A stretch of DNA of 64,000 bases from Anaerolineae bacterium (GTDB taxonomy: Bacteria > Chloroflexota > Anaerolineae > Aggregatilineales > UBA2796). The position numbers and the translations under genes are program-made. The stretch is from contig JAHBVJ010000026.1 in NCBI GenBank assembly GCA_019637615.1, positions 62,001 to 126,000 of the forward strand. Direction: 5' to 3'. Positions 51,301 through 60,702 of this stretch are shown one piece after another. Each line of letters opens with the position of its first letter. The first letter of the stretch is position 1. The notes beneath the pieces are model-generated. The model saw nothing but the letters and a program-made list of their open reading frames with translations, made no database searches and was not told the origin of the DNA.

Positions 51301-54108
51301 CACCGAATTTGTTGCGGTAGCCGTTGGAGTCGCCGTCAGTGTGCGTGTCGCGGTAACTGTCGCTGAGGCCGTCGGACTCGCTGTCAAGGTCGCGGTACTG
51401 GTCGGCGTCGGACTTGCTGTGGCGGATGCGGTTGGCGTCGGACTGGGTGTCGGAAAGACAAACGCCGCAATATCCGCGACGAAAATATCGTAAACAAAGT
51501 TCGTGTCTCCATTAATCAGGTTGGACGCCAACGATTGAAATTCAACATAGCGCCCGTCTCCGGAGATGGAGGCGTCCCGTGAGCGTTCATTCCCTTGCGT
51601 GCCATTCGCGGCGGTGGAAACGCGTATCGTCTTGCCTGTCTGCCGATCATGTACGAATATATCGAAATAGTTGTTGGTATCACCGCTGACGAGGTTATTA
51701 GCGGCTGATTCGAACGCGACATAGTGTCCATCTTGCGTCAGAAACGGCGTGACGGAATCGCTGTTGCCCTGACTTCCGTCAGAAGCCACGGAGATGCGTT
51801 CCGTTGCTCCAGTCACGGCGTCGTGCAGAAAAATATCCGTTGCGCCGTTCGTGTCGCCACTGACGAGGTTAGACGCGGCGGAGGGAAACGCAATAAAGCG
51901 TCCATCCGCCGAAATCGAATTCTGATGCAGTCCGCCGCCAGAGTAACTATTCCCTTGGCTGCCATCGGAGGCCACGGAAACGCGCACCGTTTGTTCGGCA
52001 ATCGTATCACGCAAGAAGACATCCGCCGCGTTATTGGTATCTCCACTGACGATATTGCTCGCTGACGACTCAAACGCGATATAGCGTCCATCTGCCGAAA
52101 TCGTCACGTATTCGGAAAGATAATTCGCTAACCCGCCATCATACGCGACGGAAACCAGCTTGGTTTGTCCCGTCCACAGATTGCGCACGTAGATGTCGCG
52201 CTGCGAGTTCATGTCGGGCGGTGAAATTAAGTCGGACGCACTTGAGTTAAAGGCGACAAAGTGCCCATCGCCGGATATGGTAGCGTAGGAAGAACCGCCG
52301 TTGCCGGGAATGCCGAGCAGATTTACAGACACGCAGTTGGTCTGCCCGGTCAACATATCATGTACGAAGACATCGCCCGCGCCGTTGAAGTCAAAATCTG
52401 CGAGATTAGTCGCCGTAGAAAGGAAGGTAACGTAACGCCCGTCTGCCGATAACGACGCGCCAACCGACTCCCCATTCGCTTGAGCGCCGTTCGTCGCAAC
52501 CGAGACACGTGTCGTTAGATTGGTCTGCAAATCGCGGACGAAAATGTCGCGGACATTATTGGTATCCCCCGCCACTATATTCGATGCCGCCGACTCAAAC
52601 GCGACATAACGTCCGTTTGCCGAAATCACAGCATTAGCAGAGGCATCGTTGGCTTGCTGGCAGTCGGCGGTGACTGAGACCCGCCTGATCAGTAGGTCTA
52701 CCGCGCAATCTGCCGTATTCGGGCGCACGTTGATTGCGTCATCAAGCTGAATCCTCTTCGCAATTGCTCCGGAATTGCGTGCATCAGCAATGGACTTGCC
52801 TGTAGTTTGGAGCAAGCTGAGTATCTGATCGACAGTCGCGTAGGGCATCTTTTGCTTCATCACGGCCCATGCGCCCGCGACATGTGGCGCAGCCATAGAA
52901 GTACCACTATCCAATGCGTAACCTGACGGAGCGTGACTAGTCGGGACTGAGGAATTTATTGATTCCCCCGGCGCAAGTAGACTTAAGGTGTTGGCGGTTT
53001 GAGAAAATCCCGATATATGATCAGCTTTATCAACTGACCCTACGCTAATGGCTGAGGATATACATGCTGGAAATGCAATTCCATTCGTAAAAGGATCGCC
53101 ATTAGGGTTCCTATCCGCGTCATTGCCCGACGCAATGACAGTGGCAATATTCGCGGCACGTAAAGACTCGATAGCCCGCGCCATATTGGACATGTCATCA
53201 TCACAATATCCCGTGTTATAAGAAAAACGAGATCCCAAACTCATATTGACTGCTGCGATGCTGTATGCTTGCCTGTTTTGGTGAACATATTCCAAGGCTT
53301 TGACTACGTCATCATAATTTGTAGAGGTCGAGCCACCAAAGACATTGATCGGGATGATAGTAGCCCCTTTGGCAACCCCATTTTGGGGCGATCCAGTATC
53401 TGGGCGATGTCCAGCCGCGATACCTGCTACGTGACTACCGTGATACGCACCTGCCAAATGCGCTGCCGCTCCAGTGCCGATTTGTTGGCCTGTACCATTT
53501 GGACACAAACCTCCCACGGCGAAACAAGCTTCGGCACTTTGTATGATCTTAGACGCCAAAAATGGATGAGCCTCATCAATCCCATTATCAACGATGGCGA
53601 TTGTTTGCCCCGTTCCATCAAATCCCATGTTCCATGCAATATCTGCGCCGATTATTTTTGTGCTGTCGTCTAGGAATAATTCAAACTGTAAATTATCTTC
53701 GATCCTTTGAACGAGAGGAGAATTCATAAGCTGCTGTAGTCCATCTGAAGTGACTTCAATGGATAATGCGGGGATAAATTCATAAAAATATCTCACCTTG
53801 ATTAAATTGGACGGTGAAATGTGTTGCAGCAATTGAGTTTGCCGAAGGGCAATAGTGTTACGCTGATTGATCACTGCGGCGTCATCTAAGTTACTCTCAA
53901 AAGTGAATGGTGTATCTAGTGCAACGAGCACTTGGATAGAACCTTGTTTCGTGGCTTTTTTCAGCAGCGTCGCGTAATCTTGCCGCCGAAGGGCAAGTTC
54001 TTCCGCACGGGTATCGGTGGTCTGCAATATGCTAACGATGGGTGTCACGGCGAGAGTGATGATCAGGAGAAAACGTACGAGTGAGAAAATCCGACGGGGG
54101 GTATACAT
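50533..54108 (-). CDS. Secreted subtilisin-like protease with PD40 propeller and C-terminal FG-GAP-like module
   Basis: A 1191-residue S8-family protease; the start is placed at ATG 54108 (MYTPRRIFSLVRF), giving a signal peptide, rather than 19 codons upstream. The triad is Asp in 'IAIVDNGIDEAHPFL', His in 'YHGSHVAGIAAG' and Ser in 'DSGTSMAAPHVAGAW', with the Asn in 'VIASGNDADRN'. After the protease come about seven PD40/TolB-like repeats of the form 'ISADGRYVAFESAASNIVAGD', then a Thr/Pro-rich linker and the shared C-terminal module. It probably forms an operon with subtilase 1 downstream, though a terminator lies between. AT content in the protease part (53000-54100) is higher than in the rest. 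Confidence 0.92.
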   Translation of the reverse strand: MYTPRRIFSLVRFLLIITLAVTPIVSILQTTDTRAEELALRRQDYATLLKKATKQGSIQVLVALDTPFTFESNLDDAAVINQRNTIALRQTQLLQHISPSNLIKVRYFYEFIPALSIEVTSDGLQQLMNSPLVQRIEDNLQFELFLDDSTKIIGADIAWNMGFDGTGQTIAIVDNGIDEAHPFLASKIIQSAEACFAVGGLCPNGTGQQIGTGAAAHLAGAYHGSHVAGIAAGHRPDTGSPQNGVAKGATIIPINVFGGSTSTNYDDVVKALEYVHQNRQAYSIAAVNMSLGSRFSYNTGYCDDDMSNMARAIESLRAANIATVIASGNDADRNPNGDPFTNGIAFPACISSAISVGSVDKADHISGFSQTANTLSLLAPGESINSSVPTSHAPSGYALDSGTSMAAPHVAGAWAVMKQKMPYATVDQILSLLQTTGKSIADARNSGAIAKRIQLDDAINVRPNTADCAVDLLIRRVSVTADCQQANDASANAVISANGRYVAFESAASNIVAGDTNNVRDIFVRDLQTNLTTRVSVATNGAQANGESVGASLSADGRYVTFLSTATNLADFDFNGAGDVFVHDMLTGQTNCVSVNLLGIPGNGGSSYATISGDGHFVAFNSSASDLISPPDMNSQRDIYVRNLWTGQTKLVSVAYDGGLANYLSEYVTISADGRYIAFESSASNIVSGDTNNAADVFLRDTIAEQTVRVSVASDGSQGNSYSGGGLHQNSISADGRFIAFPSAASNLVSGDTNGATDIFLHDAVTGATERISVASDGSQGNSDSVTPFLTQDGHYVAFESAANNLVSGDTNNYFDIFVHDRQTGKTIRVSTAANGTQGNERSRDASISGDGRYVEFQSLASNLINGDTNFVYDIFVADIAAFVFPTPSPTPTASATASPTPTSTATLTASPTASATVTATRTLTATPTATATNSVPYPDTIGIFRQSNATFYMRNSNTTGFADSSITFGASTDFPITGDWNGDGIDTVGVYRPTTGQFFLTDSTANPAVLHYAFVLGSPGDQPIVGDWDGNGTDGVGVFRPSNGLIYLKNNLTTGFADFTMVLGIPGDVGIAGDWNGDGKDSPGVYRPSNQQFYLTNSICNCSVFADAQLGLGIAGDTPFVGDWDGDGRSGIGVYRQSNGLTYIKNALTTGFADASFVFGSASDYPLAGYWVRVGSPSGVEPAPTFVPAK

Positions 54109-54165
54109 ACTTTGCTCATTCAATGAAATACACGCGCAATTCAGTGTAACGCCCGCGTTGTACAC

Positions 54166-54369
54166 GTGTGATCACTAAATAGTTATAATTCGCCCGCTAC
54201 GTAGCCGAAGGCTGGGATAGTGGGAATAGTCGTAACGGGAAGTACCAATATCCATAGCGTCGGTTAACTGAATAAAAAGTGAGCACTTTTTGAGCTGTAT
54301 TGTGAATGGTGCCCCTGCCTATACTCCTGATCGAAACTACATCACACGGGAAATGAAAGGGAAACAATC
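54166..54369. other. Divergent intergenic region between subtilase 2 and the small barrel gene
   Basis: About 200 bp. The AT-rich part at 54170-54190 (TAGTTATAATTCG) contains TATAAT at 54182-54187, usable for the plus-strand gene. Nothing else can be named. Confidence 0.35.
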
Positions 54370-54684
54370 ATGGCAATCTTGGCACTGTTTACAGGGGAAG
54401 GCATCACGCGGCAAATGTATGACGCATTACGTCAAAAGGTGGATTGGGAGCATCAACACCCCAATGGGTCGATTGTTCACATTGCGTCGTTCGACGAAGC
54501 GGGCACTCCTCACGTAGCGGACGTGTGGAGTTCGCCAGAAACGCTCAATGAGTTTGTCGGGACGCGGCTGATGCCCGCCATGCAAGCATTGGGTATTCCG
54601 CAGCCTGATGTAGTCGTGTATCCGGTTCACAACCTGAACGCGTTCCCCGCCATTCTTGAGCATCTCGTCAAAGAACAAGTCTAG
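54370..54684 (+). CDS. Small protein, possibly a dimeric alpha-beta-barrel
   Basis: A 104-residue cytoplasmic protein. The order strand ('AILALFTGEGIT'), helix ('MYDALRQKVDW'), strand ('IVHIASFDEAGTPHVADVW'), helix ('ETLNEFVGTRLMPAMQALG'), strand ('DVVVYPVHNL') suggests a dimeric alpha-beta-barrel (antibiotic monooxygenase-like) fold. No active-site residue can be assigned. Its AAAGGGAAA site precedes the ATG. A terminator follows and it converges on pheT. Confidence 0.7.
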   Translation: MAILALFTGEGITRQMYDALRQKVDWEHQHPNGSIVHIASFDEAGTPHVADVWSSPETLNEFVGTRLMPAMQALGIPQPDVVVYPVHNLNAFPAILEHLVKEQV

Positions 54685-54693
54685 GGAAAGCAA

Positions 54694-54724
54694 AGGGCGG
54701 TCTGCACACCCGCCAGACCGCCCT
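54694..54724. terminator. Bidirectional hairpin before pheT end
   Basis: Perfect 11-bp stem AGGGCGGTCTG / CAGACCGCCCT with a 9-nt loop, between two convergent genes. No strong T-run; weak pyrimidine stretch on the plus side (TGCTATTCC). Confidence 0.7.
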
Positions 54725-54753
54725 GCTATTCCTCTATTCCTATCTTGATCTTG

Positions 54754-57321
54754 CTAGGCTCGCAGCGTTGCGCCGAGCTGCCGTTCCGCCGCCTTGACGA
54801 TATTCTGCTGCACTTTTGCCACTTCCGAGTCGGTTAGTGTGCGGTCGGGCGCTAAGTACGTCAGCGCGTAGGCGAGGCTCTTCTTGCCTGCCGGAATCGG
54901 ATCGCCGCGATACACGTCAAACAGCCGCACCGCGTTCAGCAGCGTGCCGCCCGCCCGAATGATCACCTGCTCTAATTCCGCCGCCGTTACCTTGTCCGGC
55001 ACCACCAGCGCGATGTCCTGATACACGGCGGGCTGCGTCGGGATCGGTTCCAGCGTGTCCACCAGCGGAATATCGGACACGAACGGATCGAAGTCGATTT
55101 CTGCCGCCACTACGGGCTGCGTAATGTCGTAGGCTTCTCGTACCAGCGGATGCAGTTCCCCGATCACGCCGACGCGCTTGCCCTTATGATACACACCCGC
55201 GCAGCGCCCCGGATGGAAACTGCTGTGTTCTTCGGCCTTATACTCCACCTGCTCCAAGCGCAGCCCGTGCGCCAGCGAATTCAAGATGCCTTTCAGATCG
55301 AAGAAATCCATCAGCGGCTGCTTGGCGGTGTTTTGCGGGCCATCCTGCCAGTCGTACACCGCACGCGGCCCCGTCAGCGCAATCGCCAGACGGCGCGGTT
55401 CATCGGGCAGCAGTTGGCCTTTCACGGGCAGATACACGCTGCCGACTTCGAACAGCAGTTGGCGCGTATGATGGCGGCTGTTGCTCACGATATTTTCCAG
55501 CACACCGTTGAGTAGCGTATGCCGCATCGAAGACTTATCCGCCGCGATCGGGTTTGCCAGCGTCACGTAGCCATCGCCTGCCCAACTCGATGGTAATCCG
55601 GGCGCGTTCAGGCGTGCCTCGGCTTCCGGCGTCGTCAGGCGGTAATTCACCACTTCGCGCAGCCCTGCTTGCGTCAGCAGATCGCGTACTTCTTCCTCGC
55701 GGCTCAACTCCTCGTTATTGGCTTGCGAGGGCAGCATATCATCGATCATGGTATTCGGTACGCGGTCATAGCCGTAAATGCGAGCGACTTCTTCGCACAA
55801 ATCTGCGATGCCGATCACGCCGCCGCTGATATCGATGCGATGATCCGGCACATCGACGTGGAGCACCTCGCCATCGACCTCAACTTTGAATTGCAACCGC
55901 CGCAAAATGCCCGCCGCCGTTTCCGCATCGATCTGAATCCCGACGAGGCGATCAATTTCCTTGATTGGCAGATCAACGTGAACAGTCGGCGCGGGTTTTG
56001 GATACACATCCAGCACGCCGCGCAGCACCACGGCTTTCGCCCCGCCGATCTGGCGCATCAATTCGGCGGCACGTCGGACGCCGCGAACAGCTTGCTCAGG
56101 ATGCACGCCGCGACTAAACCGCACACCAGCTTCGCTGCTCATCTTGAGCGTGCTCATCGTCCGCCTGATGTTAATGAAATTCCACGCCGCCGCCTCTAGC
56201 AGGATATTGGTGGTCGTGTCCAGCACTTTGCTCTCGTCGCCGCCCATGATCCCGCCCAAACTGAGGATGCCTTGCGTATCGCACACCAGCACCGATTGCT
56301 CGTCTAGCTTACGTTCCTCGCCATCCAGCGTCGTCAGTGTTTCGCCCGCCGTCGCCGTCCGCGTGATGATGGTCGGTTTCTGCCCGTTATTACGCTTCAA
56401 CAGCACATCATAATCGAACGCGTGCAGCGGCTGCCCGACCTCGAACATCACGTAGTTCGTCACGTCCACAATATTGCTGATCGGGCGTTCGCCCACTGCC
56501 AGCAGACGGCGCTGCATCCACTGCGGCGACGGCTTGATCTCGACATCCTTGATCATCATTGCGGTGAAGCGCGGATTGAGGTCGGCGTTGCGAATCTCGA
56601 CATTGATCACCGTCTCAATCGCTGGATCGGTCTGCTCGACCTCGTAGCTCGGTTCCTTAAGCGTCTGCCCCGTTAGTGCGGCGGCTTCGCGTGCCACGCC
56701 GATGATGCCATACGCGCGGGCGAGGTTCGGCGTCAGGTCGATCTCGAAGATCACGTCGCCAAGCACATCCACCAGCGGCGTCCCCGGCGGCGCGCTGATG
56801 TCTTCCAGTAGCATAATCCCGTCGTGATCTTCCGCGATGCCCAGTTCCTTCGCGCTGCATACCATGTGCTTGTTCGGGATGCCGCGCAATGGCTTTTCCT
56901 TTAGCACCATGCGCTGACGGCCTTCCGCGTGACCGTCATACACCTCCGCGCCTTCCAGCGCGACGGGCGAGATCAGCGGCGGATTCAGCGGCCCGATACC
57001 CTTGTACGGATACAGGTTCGGCGCGCCCGTCACGATCTGCTCGATCTTGCCGCCGCCGATGTCCACCATCGCCAGAATCAGCCGATCCGCGTTCGGGTGC
57101 GGCTTGACCTCTTGGATCGCGCCGATGACGATCTTGTCCCGCGCCCACACCAGATGATCGGATGGCGGAACCGTGATGCCTTCCGGCGCGACGCCCTGTG
57201 GCACGCCAATATACTCAACGGCTTTGACTTCCAAACCTGCCAGCGTTAAGCGCTCGGCTAGTTCCTCAGCGCCAATCGTGATGTCTACGAAATCTTTCAG
57301 CCATGACAGCGGTACACGCAT
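54754..57321 (-). CDS. pheT: Phenylalanyl-tRNA synthetase beta subunit
   Basis: Beta subunit of the alpha2-beta2 PheRS. The 855-residue length is a little over the usual ~800. Domains in order: N-terminal core ('MRVPLSWLKDFVDI'), tRNA-binding/EMAP-like OB domain with 'VWARDKIVIGAIQEVKPHPNAD', the B3/B4 editing region ('RFSRGVHPEQAV' and 'GIMGGDESKVLDTT'), B5 ('RIDISGGVIGIADLCEEVARIYGYD') and the C-terminal ferredoxin-like anticodon-binding domain ('IALVVPDKVTAAELEQVI'). GAGGGGAAT precedes the ATG. It is last in a long minus-strand run and is split from pheS by about 5.4 kb. Confidence 0.97.
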   Translation of the reverse strand: MRVPLSWLKDFVDITIGAEELAERLTLAGLEVKAVEYIGVPQGVAPEGITVPPSDHLVWARDKIVIGAIQEVKPHPNADRLILAMVDIGGGKIEQIVTGAPNLYPYKGIGPLNPPLISPVALEGAEVYDGHAEGRQRMVLKEKPLRGIPNKHMVCSAKELGIAEDHDGIMLLEDISAPPGTPLVDVLGDVIFEIDLTPNLARAYGIIGVAREAAALTGQTLKEPSYEVEQTDPAIETVINVEIRNADLNPRFTAMMIKDVEIKPSPQWMQRRLLAVGERPISNIVDVTNYVMFEVGQPLHAFDYDVLLKRNNGQKPTIITRTATAGETLTTLDGEERKLDEQSVLVCDTQGILSLGGIMGGDESKVLDTTTNILLEAAAWNFINIRRTMSTLKMSSEAGVRFSRGVHPEQAVRGVRRAAELMRQIGGAKAVVLRGVLDVYPKPAPTVHVDLPIKEIDRLVGIQIDAETAAGILRRLQFKVEVDGEVLHVDVPDHRIDISGGVIGIADLCEEVARIYGYDRVPNTMIDDMLPSQANNEELSREEEVRDLLTQAGLREVVNYRLTTPEAEARLNAPGLPSSWAGDGYVTLANPIAADKSSMRHTLLNGVLENIVSNSRHHTRQLLFEVGSVYLPVKGQLLPDEPRRLAIALTGPRAVYDWQDGPQNTAKQPLMDFFDLKGILNSLAHGLRLEQVEYKAEEHSSFHPGRCAGVYHKGKRVGVIGELHPLVREAYDITQPVVAAEIDFDPFVSDIPLVDTLEPIPTQPAVYQDIALVVPDKVTAAELEQVIIRAGGTLLNAVRLFDVYRGDPIPAGKKSLAYALTYLAPDRTLTDSEVAKVQQNIVKAAERQLGATLRA

Positions 57322-57345
57322 TGAATTCCCCTCAGTTGCAATAGA

Positions 57346-58836
57346 TTATTGAATACGAACAGTGATAAGGTTCGACGTGCGATGCTTGCCCTCTTTCGTG
57401 AAGACGCGGGCAAACAGGATGTAATCGCCAGCCGCCAAACCCTGTAAATCGAATGTCTCGTTTGTGCTGCCCACACGGATCGCGTTAGCGTAAATCTCAG
57501 TGCGGTCGATGATCTCAGCACCGTCCACCGTGATAGTTAGTCGGATCGTCTCTCCTTGCGCGAACTCGGAGCGTCCATCGACAGCAGTTAAGATAACGGT
57601 AGGCGTGGTTACAAACTCTGTATCCGCCATTTTGTTGCCACTTGCCCCGCCGATATACACCATCTCGAAATCTAGCGCTTGTTTGTCCATAAACCTTTGA
57701 CGGGCATTGACAAAGGCTTGCGTCACGGGCGCGGGTACATTCGATGGTGCAAGGTCGCTGCTGTCGATATTCTGGTCGTACCCCCACCAATTCAAGTTTT
57801 CGCTCCATACCCACGCATAGTGCTCACTCGTCAGCAGCGCATGATACGCGTTATGCTCCAACCAGCGCAATTTTCGTTCTTCTGACCAGCCTCGTTCATA
57901 CCAATCGCGCAGCGCCAGCACATAATCGGTGTAAACTGCCGACGCGATCTTGACCTCATCAATGTATCGATCCCGTTCATTCGCGGGCACAAGCGCCGCT
58001 GCATTGAAACGCTCATACGCGAATTTGCGCACAAAGTCGGTCGTCTCGTCAACATAGTAGCTTGTCTCGTTGCCGTCGATGATCGTCACTTCCGCACCTT
58101 TAGCGTCCAACATCCCGTACAGAAACGCTGGTAGCAGCGCGTAAGCCGACTGTGGCAGCAGCGCCGGACGTTCATTCGCCCGCGCATACGCCTCACCGAC
58201 CGACCACATCGACACAAATTGCAGCGTCGGCATCTCCGTTTGCAGCGCCGTGACGAAGTCCGCGCCGCGTGCTCTCACCTGTGCTTGCACCATCTCGAAC
58301 GAGCGCTCTGGGTACAGCTCAGGGCTGTATACCCACGGGCTGTGTGTTGTACGCGTGAAATAGAATTCAGGGTCGAACATCACGCCGCTGGCCTTCGCGA
58401 TATGCAGCGCGTGCGACACTTGCCGCATATTTGCCGTGATCGTTTCCCATTGCCCATCGTCAAACCAATCGACCGCCGGATCGCTTTGTCCCCACATCAG
58501 TAAGAAATTATCGGTAAAGCGCCCCCACTGCAACTGATCTAGCAGCGGCAGTGCGGTGTCATCCTCTGTCCAACGTCGGTTCTCAAACGCGCGCGGCACC
58601 TGCTTGGTGAACCGAAACGCCATGCCGTCAAATGGACGATCCTGCAACCGGTCTAGGTTCGCCTGCAAATACGCCACTGTCGGCGCGTCCCATCCCACCT
58701 CAATTAATTTCCTATCGAATTGCGCAGCGACGGTTTCAACACGTACCACATGGCGCAGCGGCATACGGGGAATTGCCCACACAAATATCCCCATCACCGC
58801 GCATATCGCCACCGACCACAGCACGCGACGCCTCAT
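57346..58836 (-). CDS. Secreted glycosidase-like protein of unknown function
   Basis: A 496-residue exported protein. ATG 58836 with AGGAA upstream is preferred over the in-frame GTG at 58839. A signal peptide or anchor ('VLWSVAICAVMGIFVWAI') starts it. The central 350 residues look like a TIM-barrel glycosidase-like domain ('KASGVMFDPEFYF', 'TLQFVSMWSVGEAYA', 'GAEVTIIDGNETSYY', 'HYAWVWSENLNWWG'), with possible acid residues in 'DPEFY' and 'WSEN'. The last ~90 residues form an Ig-like strand-rich domain. It lies 24 bp before pheT and is probably co-transcribed with it. Confidence 0.75.
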   Translation of the reverse strand: MRRRVLWSVAICAVMGIFVWAIPRMPLRHVVRVETVAAQFDRKLIEVGWDAPTVAYLQANLDRLQDRPFDGMAFRFTKQVPRAFENRRWTEDDTALPLLDQLQWGRFTDNFLLMWGQSDPAVDWFDDGQWETITANMRQVSHALHIAKASGVMFDPEFYFTRTTHSPWVYSPELYPERSFEMVQAQVRARGADFVTALQTEMPTLQFVSMWSVGEAYARANERPALLPQSAYALLPAFLYGMLDAKGAEVTIIDGNETSYYVDETTDFVRKFAYERFNAAALVPANERDRYIDEVKIASAVYTDYVLALRDWYERGWSEERKLRWLEHNAYHALLTSEHYAWVWSENLNWWGYDQNIDSSDLAPSNVPAPVTQAFVNARQRFMDKQALDFEMVYIGGASGNKMADTEFVTTPTVILTAVDGRSEFAQGETIRLTITVDGAEIIDRTEIYANAIRVGSTNETFDLQGLAAGDYILFARVFTKEGKHRTSNLITVRIQ

Positions 58837-58857
58837 CACAACATTCCTACGACGCTA

Positions 58858-59610
58858 CTACTTTCGCCCCGCCGCTTTCGCCAGCGCGCGTTCGCTCAAG
58901 ACCTTCGCCATCTCGGTACGATACGCCGCGCTGCCTTTATAATCGCTCACTTCCGCCTTAAGCCCGACCTGATAACGTACCGGATGCCCCATCGCGCCGA
59001 TCACCACGCTGTATGAACCCGGATCAGGCTCGCCATCGTACACGAAGCCTATCGCGCCCACAATCGCGGTATCGGACGGCGTACGCGCGACTTTCTCATA
59101 GGCAAAGCGCCAGTGCGTTTTCGGGAAATCGGGGATGATCACGCCGAGAATCACATGCTGACGGCGTTCAGCAGTGCTCATCGTAAACCACTGCGCCAGT
59201 TGGATCGTGTCGTTTGCGCCGCGCTCCGGCGTATCGATCCGCGCCACGAGGCCGTACAGCAGCCCCAAGAACAACGAGTTCGGCGGGCATTCGAGCAGTA
59301 GATCACCGAGCGTCATCGCGTTGCGCAGTGTGTTGGGCATATCGGCGGCGATAAATTCGCCGAGCGCCGGATCATACTCTGCGATCTGTTGCAACGTGGC
59401 GCGCCCGCTCAAGAACATGTCCTCGTCCGCGAGACGGCATTGCTCCGAGACGACCTTAGATAGATCGACGGCTTCTTCGATCTTCTGATCATCCGCGCGG
59501 ATCAGGGCTGCCCCGCCGCCGTACAGTGGATACACATCGGTTTGCCGCAGCAGTTTGACAGCCTCGCTAATGGAGGTTGGTTTGTGGATCGTGCGTAAAT
59601 TGATCAACAT
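58858..59610 (-). CDS. FAD-binding subunit-like protein (xanthine dehydrogenase / CoxM type)
   Basis: A 250-residue protein like the FAD-binding medium subunit of molybdenum hydroxylases (CODH CoxM, xanthine dehydrogenase). 'HKPTSISEAVKLLRQTDVYPLYGGGAAL' corresponds to the usual 'P.s..EAl.lL......l.aGGT.L'. The 'LSGRATLQQIAEYD' helix and 'LRNAMTLGDLLLECPPNSLF' are also in line. The 'GGT' is altered to GGG-A, so FAD binding may be changed. The start is taken at ATG 59610 because the upstream frame overlaps the propeller gene. No CoxS or CoxL partner is encoded here, so it may act alone or with a distant complex. Confidence 0.62.
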   Translation of the reverse strand: MLINLRTIHKPTSISEAVKLLRQTDVYPLYGGGAALIRADDQKIEEAVDLSKVVSEQCRLADEDMFLSGRATLQQIAEYDPALGEFIAADMPNTLRNAMTLGDLLLECPPNSLFLGLLYGLVARIDTPERGANDTIQLAQWFTMSTAERRQHVILGVIIPDFPKTHWRFAYEKVARTPSDTAIVGAIGFVYDGEPDPGSYSVVIGAMGHPVRYQVGLKAEVSDYKGSAAYRTEMAKVLSERALAKAAGRK

Positions 59611-59638
59611 AAAACACTTTATCCCTGAACATATCGGG

Positions 59639-60673
59639 TTATTTCCAATTTGGCAGATAATCCATCCACTGGTTATTGGTGAGCTGACGATCTTCGTCGC
59701 CATCAACGGACAAAACGTGCAGTTCAGCCGATTCCAGATTGCCATTCCTATCCATGCGCGACACGATAATATGCTTTCCATCGGGCGACCAGCGCGGCGC
59801 ACTATCATACTGGCTCTCTGCCACCGCGCGTTTATCGCTCCCATCGGCTTTCATGACGCACAGCGTGCCAATCGACGCACCGGGGCAATCGCCCACATAC
59901 GCCAGCATGGTGCCGTCACGCGACCAGCTCGGCCCAAAACTCGATGTCTCGGAATTGGTCAATTGTCGCACCTCGGAGCCATCTGCCCGCATCACATACA
60001 CCTGTCCGTACGCTCCACCGAAACCACTTGGCGCGTTGCGGTCAGAACTAAAGGTGATGAATTGACCATCTGGCGACCACTGCGGCTCGTAATCGCGGCT
60101 CGGATCATTGGTTAGCTTCGTAAGCCCCGTACCATCGACGTTGATCGTATAAATATCGAGAGCGACATTCTCATACGGGCCAACACCGCCGCACAGTACC
60201 AACTGTTTATCATCGGGCGACCAGTCCACGCAGAAAATATTCAAGCCTGACTGTGTCACACGGTGTTCATTACTGCCATCAGCGTCCATGATGAAGATCG
60301 TGTAATGCTTCTCCGTCGGCACTTCTTTGACGAACGCGATCTGCGTCCCGTCGTGCGACCATTCAGGCCACCACTTACTGATGCCGTCATCGGTGATCTG
60401 CTTGGTTACGCCGCTTCCCAAGTCCAGCGTGTACAGTTCATAGCCCCCCGTCTTGCTAGACACGTACACTAACTGTCCCGTCAGCGGCACCTGCCCGTTT
60501 GCCAGCGCCGACACCGTCGCGAAACGATCGTCGATAGGAGATCGCATCGTCGGTGTGTGCTGCGGCCCTTGCGCGGCGGAGGGTTGTGTTGGTTGCGCCA
60601 TCAGCAGCATCACGCCGAGCACCATCAGCACGCCCATCAGCGTAGACCACCGCGTACCAGCCTTTGCCATCAT
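59639..60673 (-). CDS. Secreted TolB-like (PD40) beta-propeller protein 2
   Basis: A 344-residue exported propeller. The start ATG 60673 has a GAGGTGGATC site; a signal peptide ends near QPSAAQ. Five to six PD40 blades show 'PEWSHDGTQIAFVKE', 'VDWSPDDKQLVLCG', 'PQWSPDGQFITFSSD', 'PSWSRDGTMLAYVG' and 'PRWSPDGKHIIVSRM'. It is closely related to its upstream neighbour at 60703, including 'IFCVDWSPD' and 'SRDYEPQWSPDG' versus 'ARDYDPEWSPDG', so a tandem duplication is clear. Function unknown; probably ligand or protein binding at the cell surface. Confidence 0.85.
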   Translation of the reverse strand: MMAKAGTRWSTLMGVLMVLGVMLLMAQPTQPSAAQGPQHTPTMRSPIDDRFATVSALANGQVPLTGQLVYVSSKTGGYELYTLDLGSGVTKQITDDGISKWWPEWSHDGTQIAFVKEVPTEKHYTIFIMDADGSNEHRVTQSGLNIFCVDWSPDDKQLVLCGGVGPYENVALDIYTINVDGTGLTKLTNDPSRDYEPQWSPDGQFITFSSDRNAPSGFGGAYGQVYVMRADGSEVRQLTNSETSSFGPSWSRDGTMLAYVGDCPGASIGTLCVMKADGSDKRAVAESQYDSAPRWSPDGKHIIVSRMDRNGNLESAELHVLSVDGDEDRQLTNNQWMDYLPNWK

Positions 60674-60702
60674 GATCCACCTCTGCCACTTTCACCCGCC
60701 CA

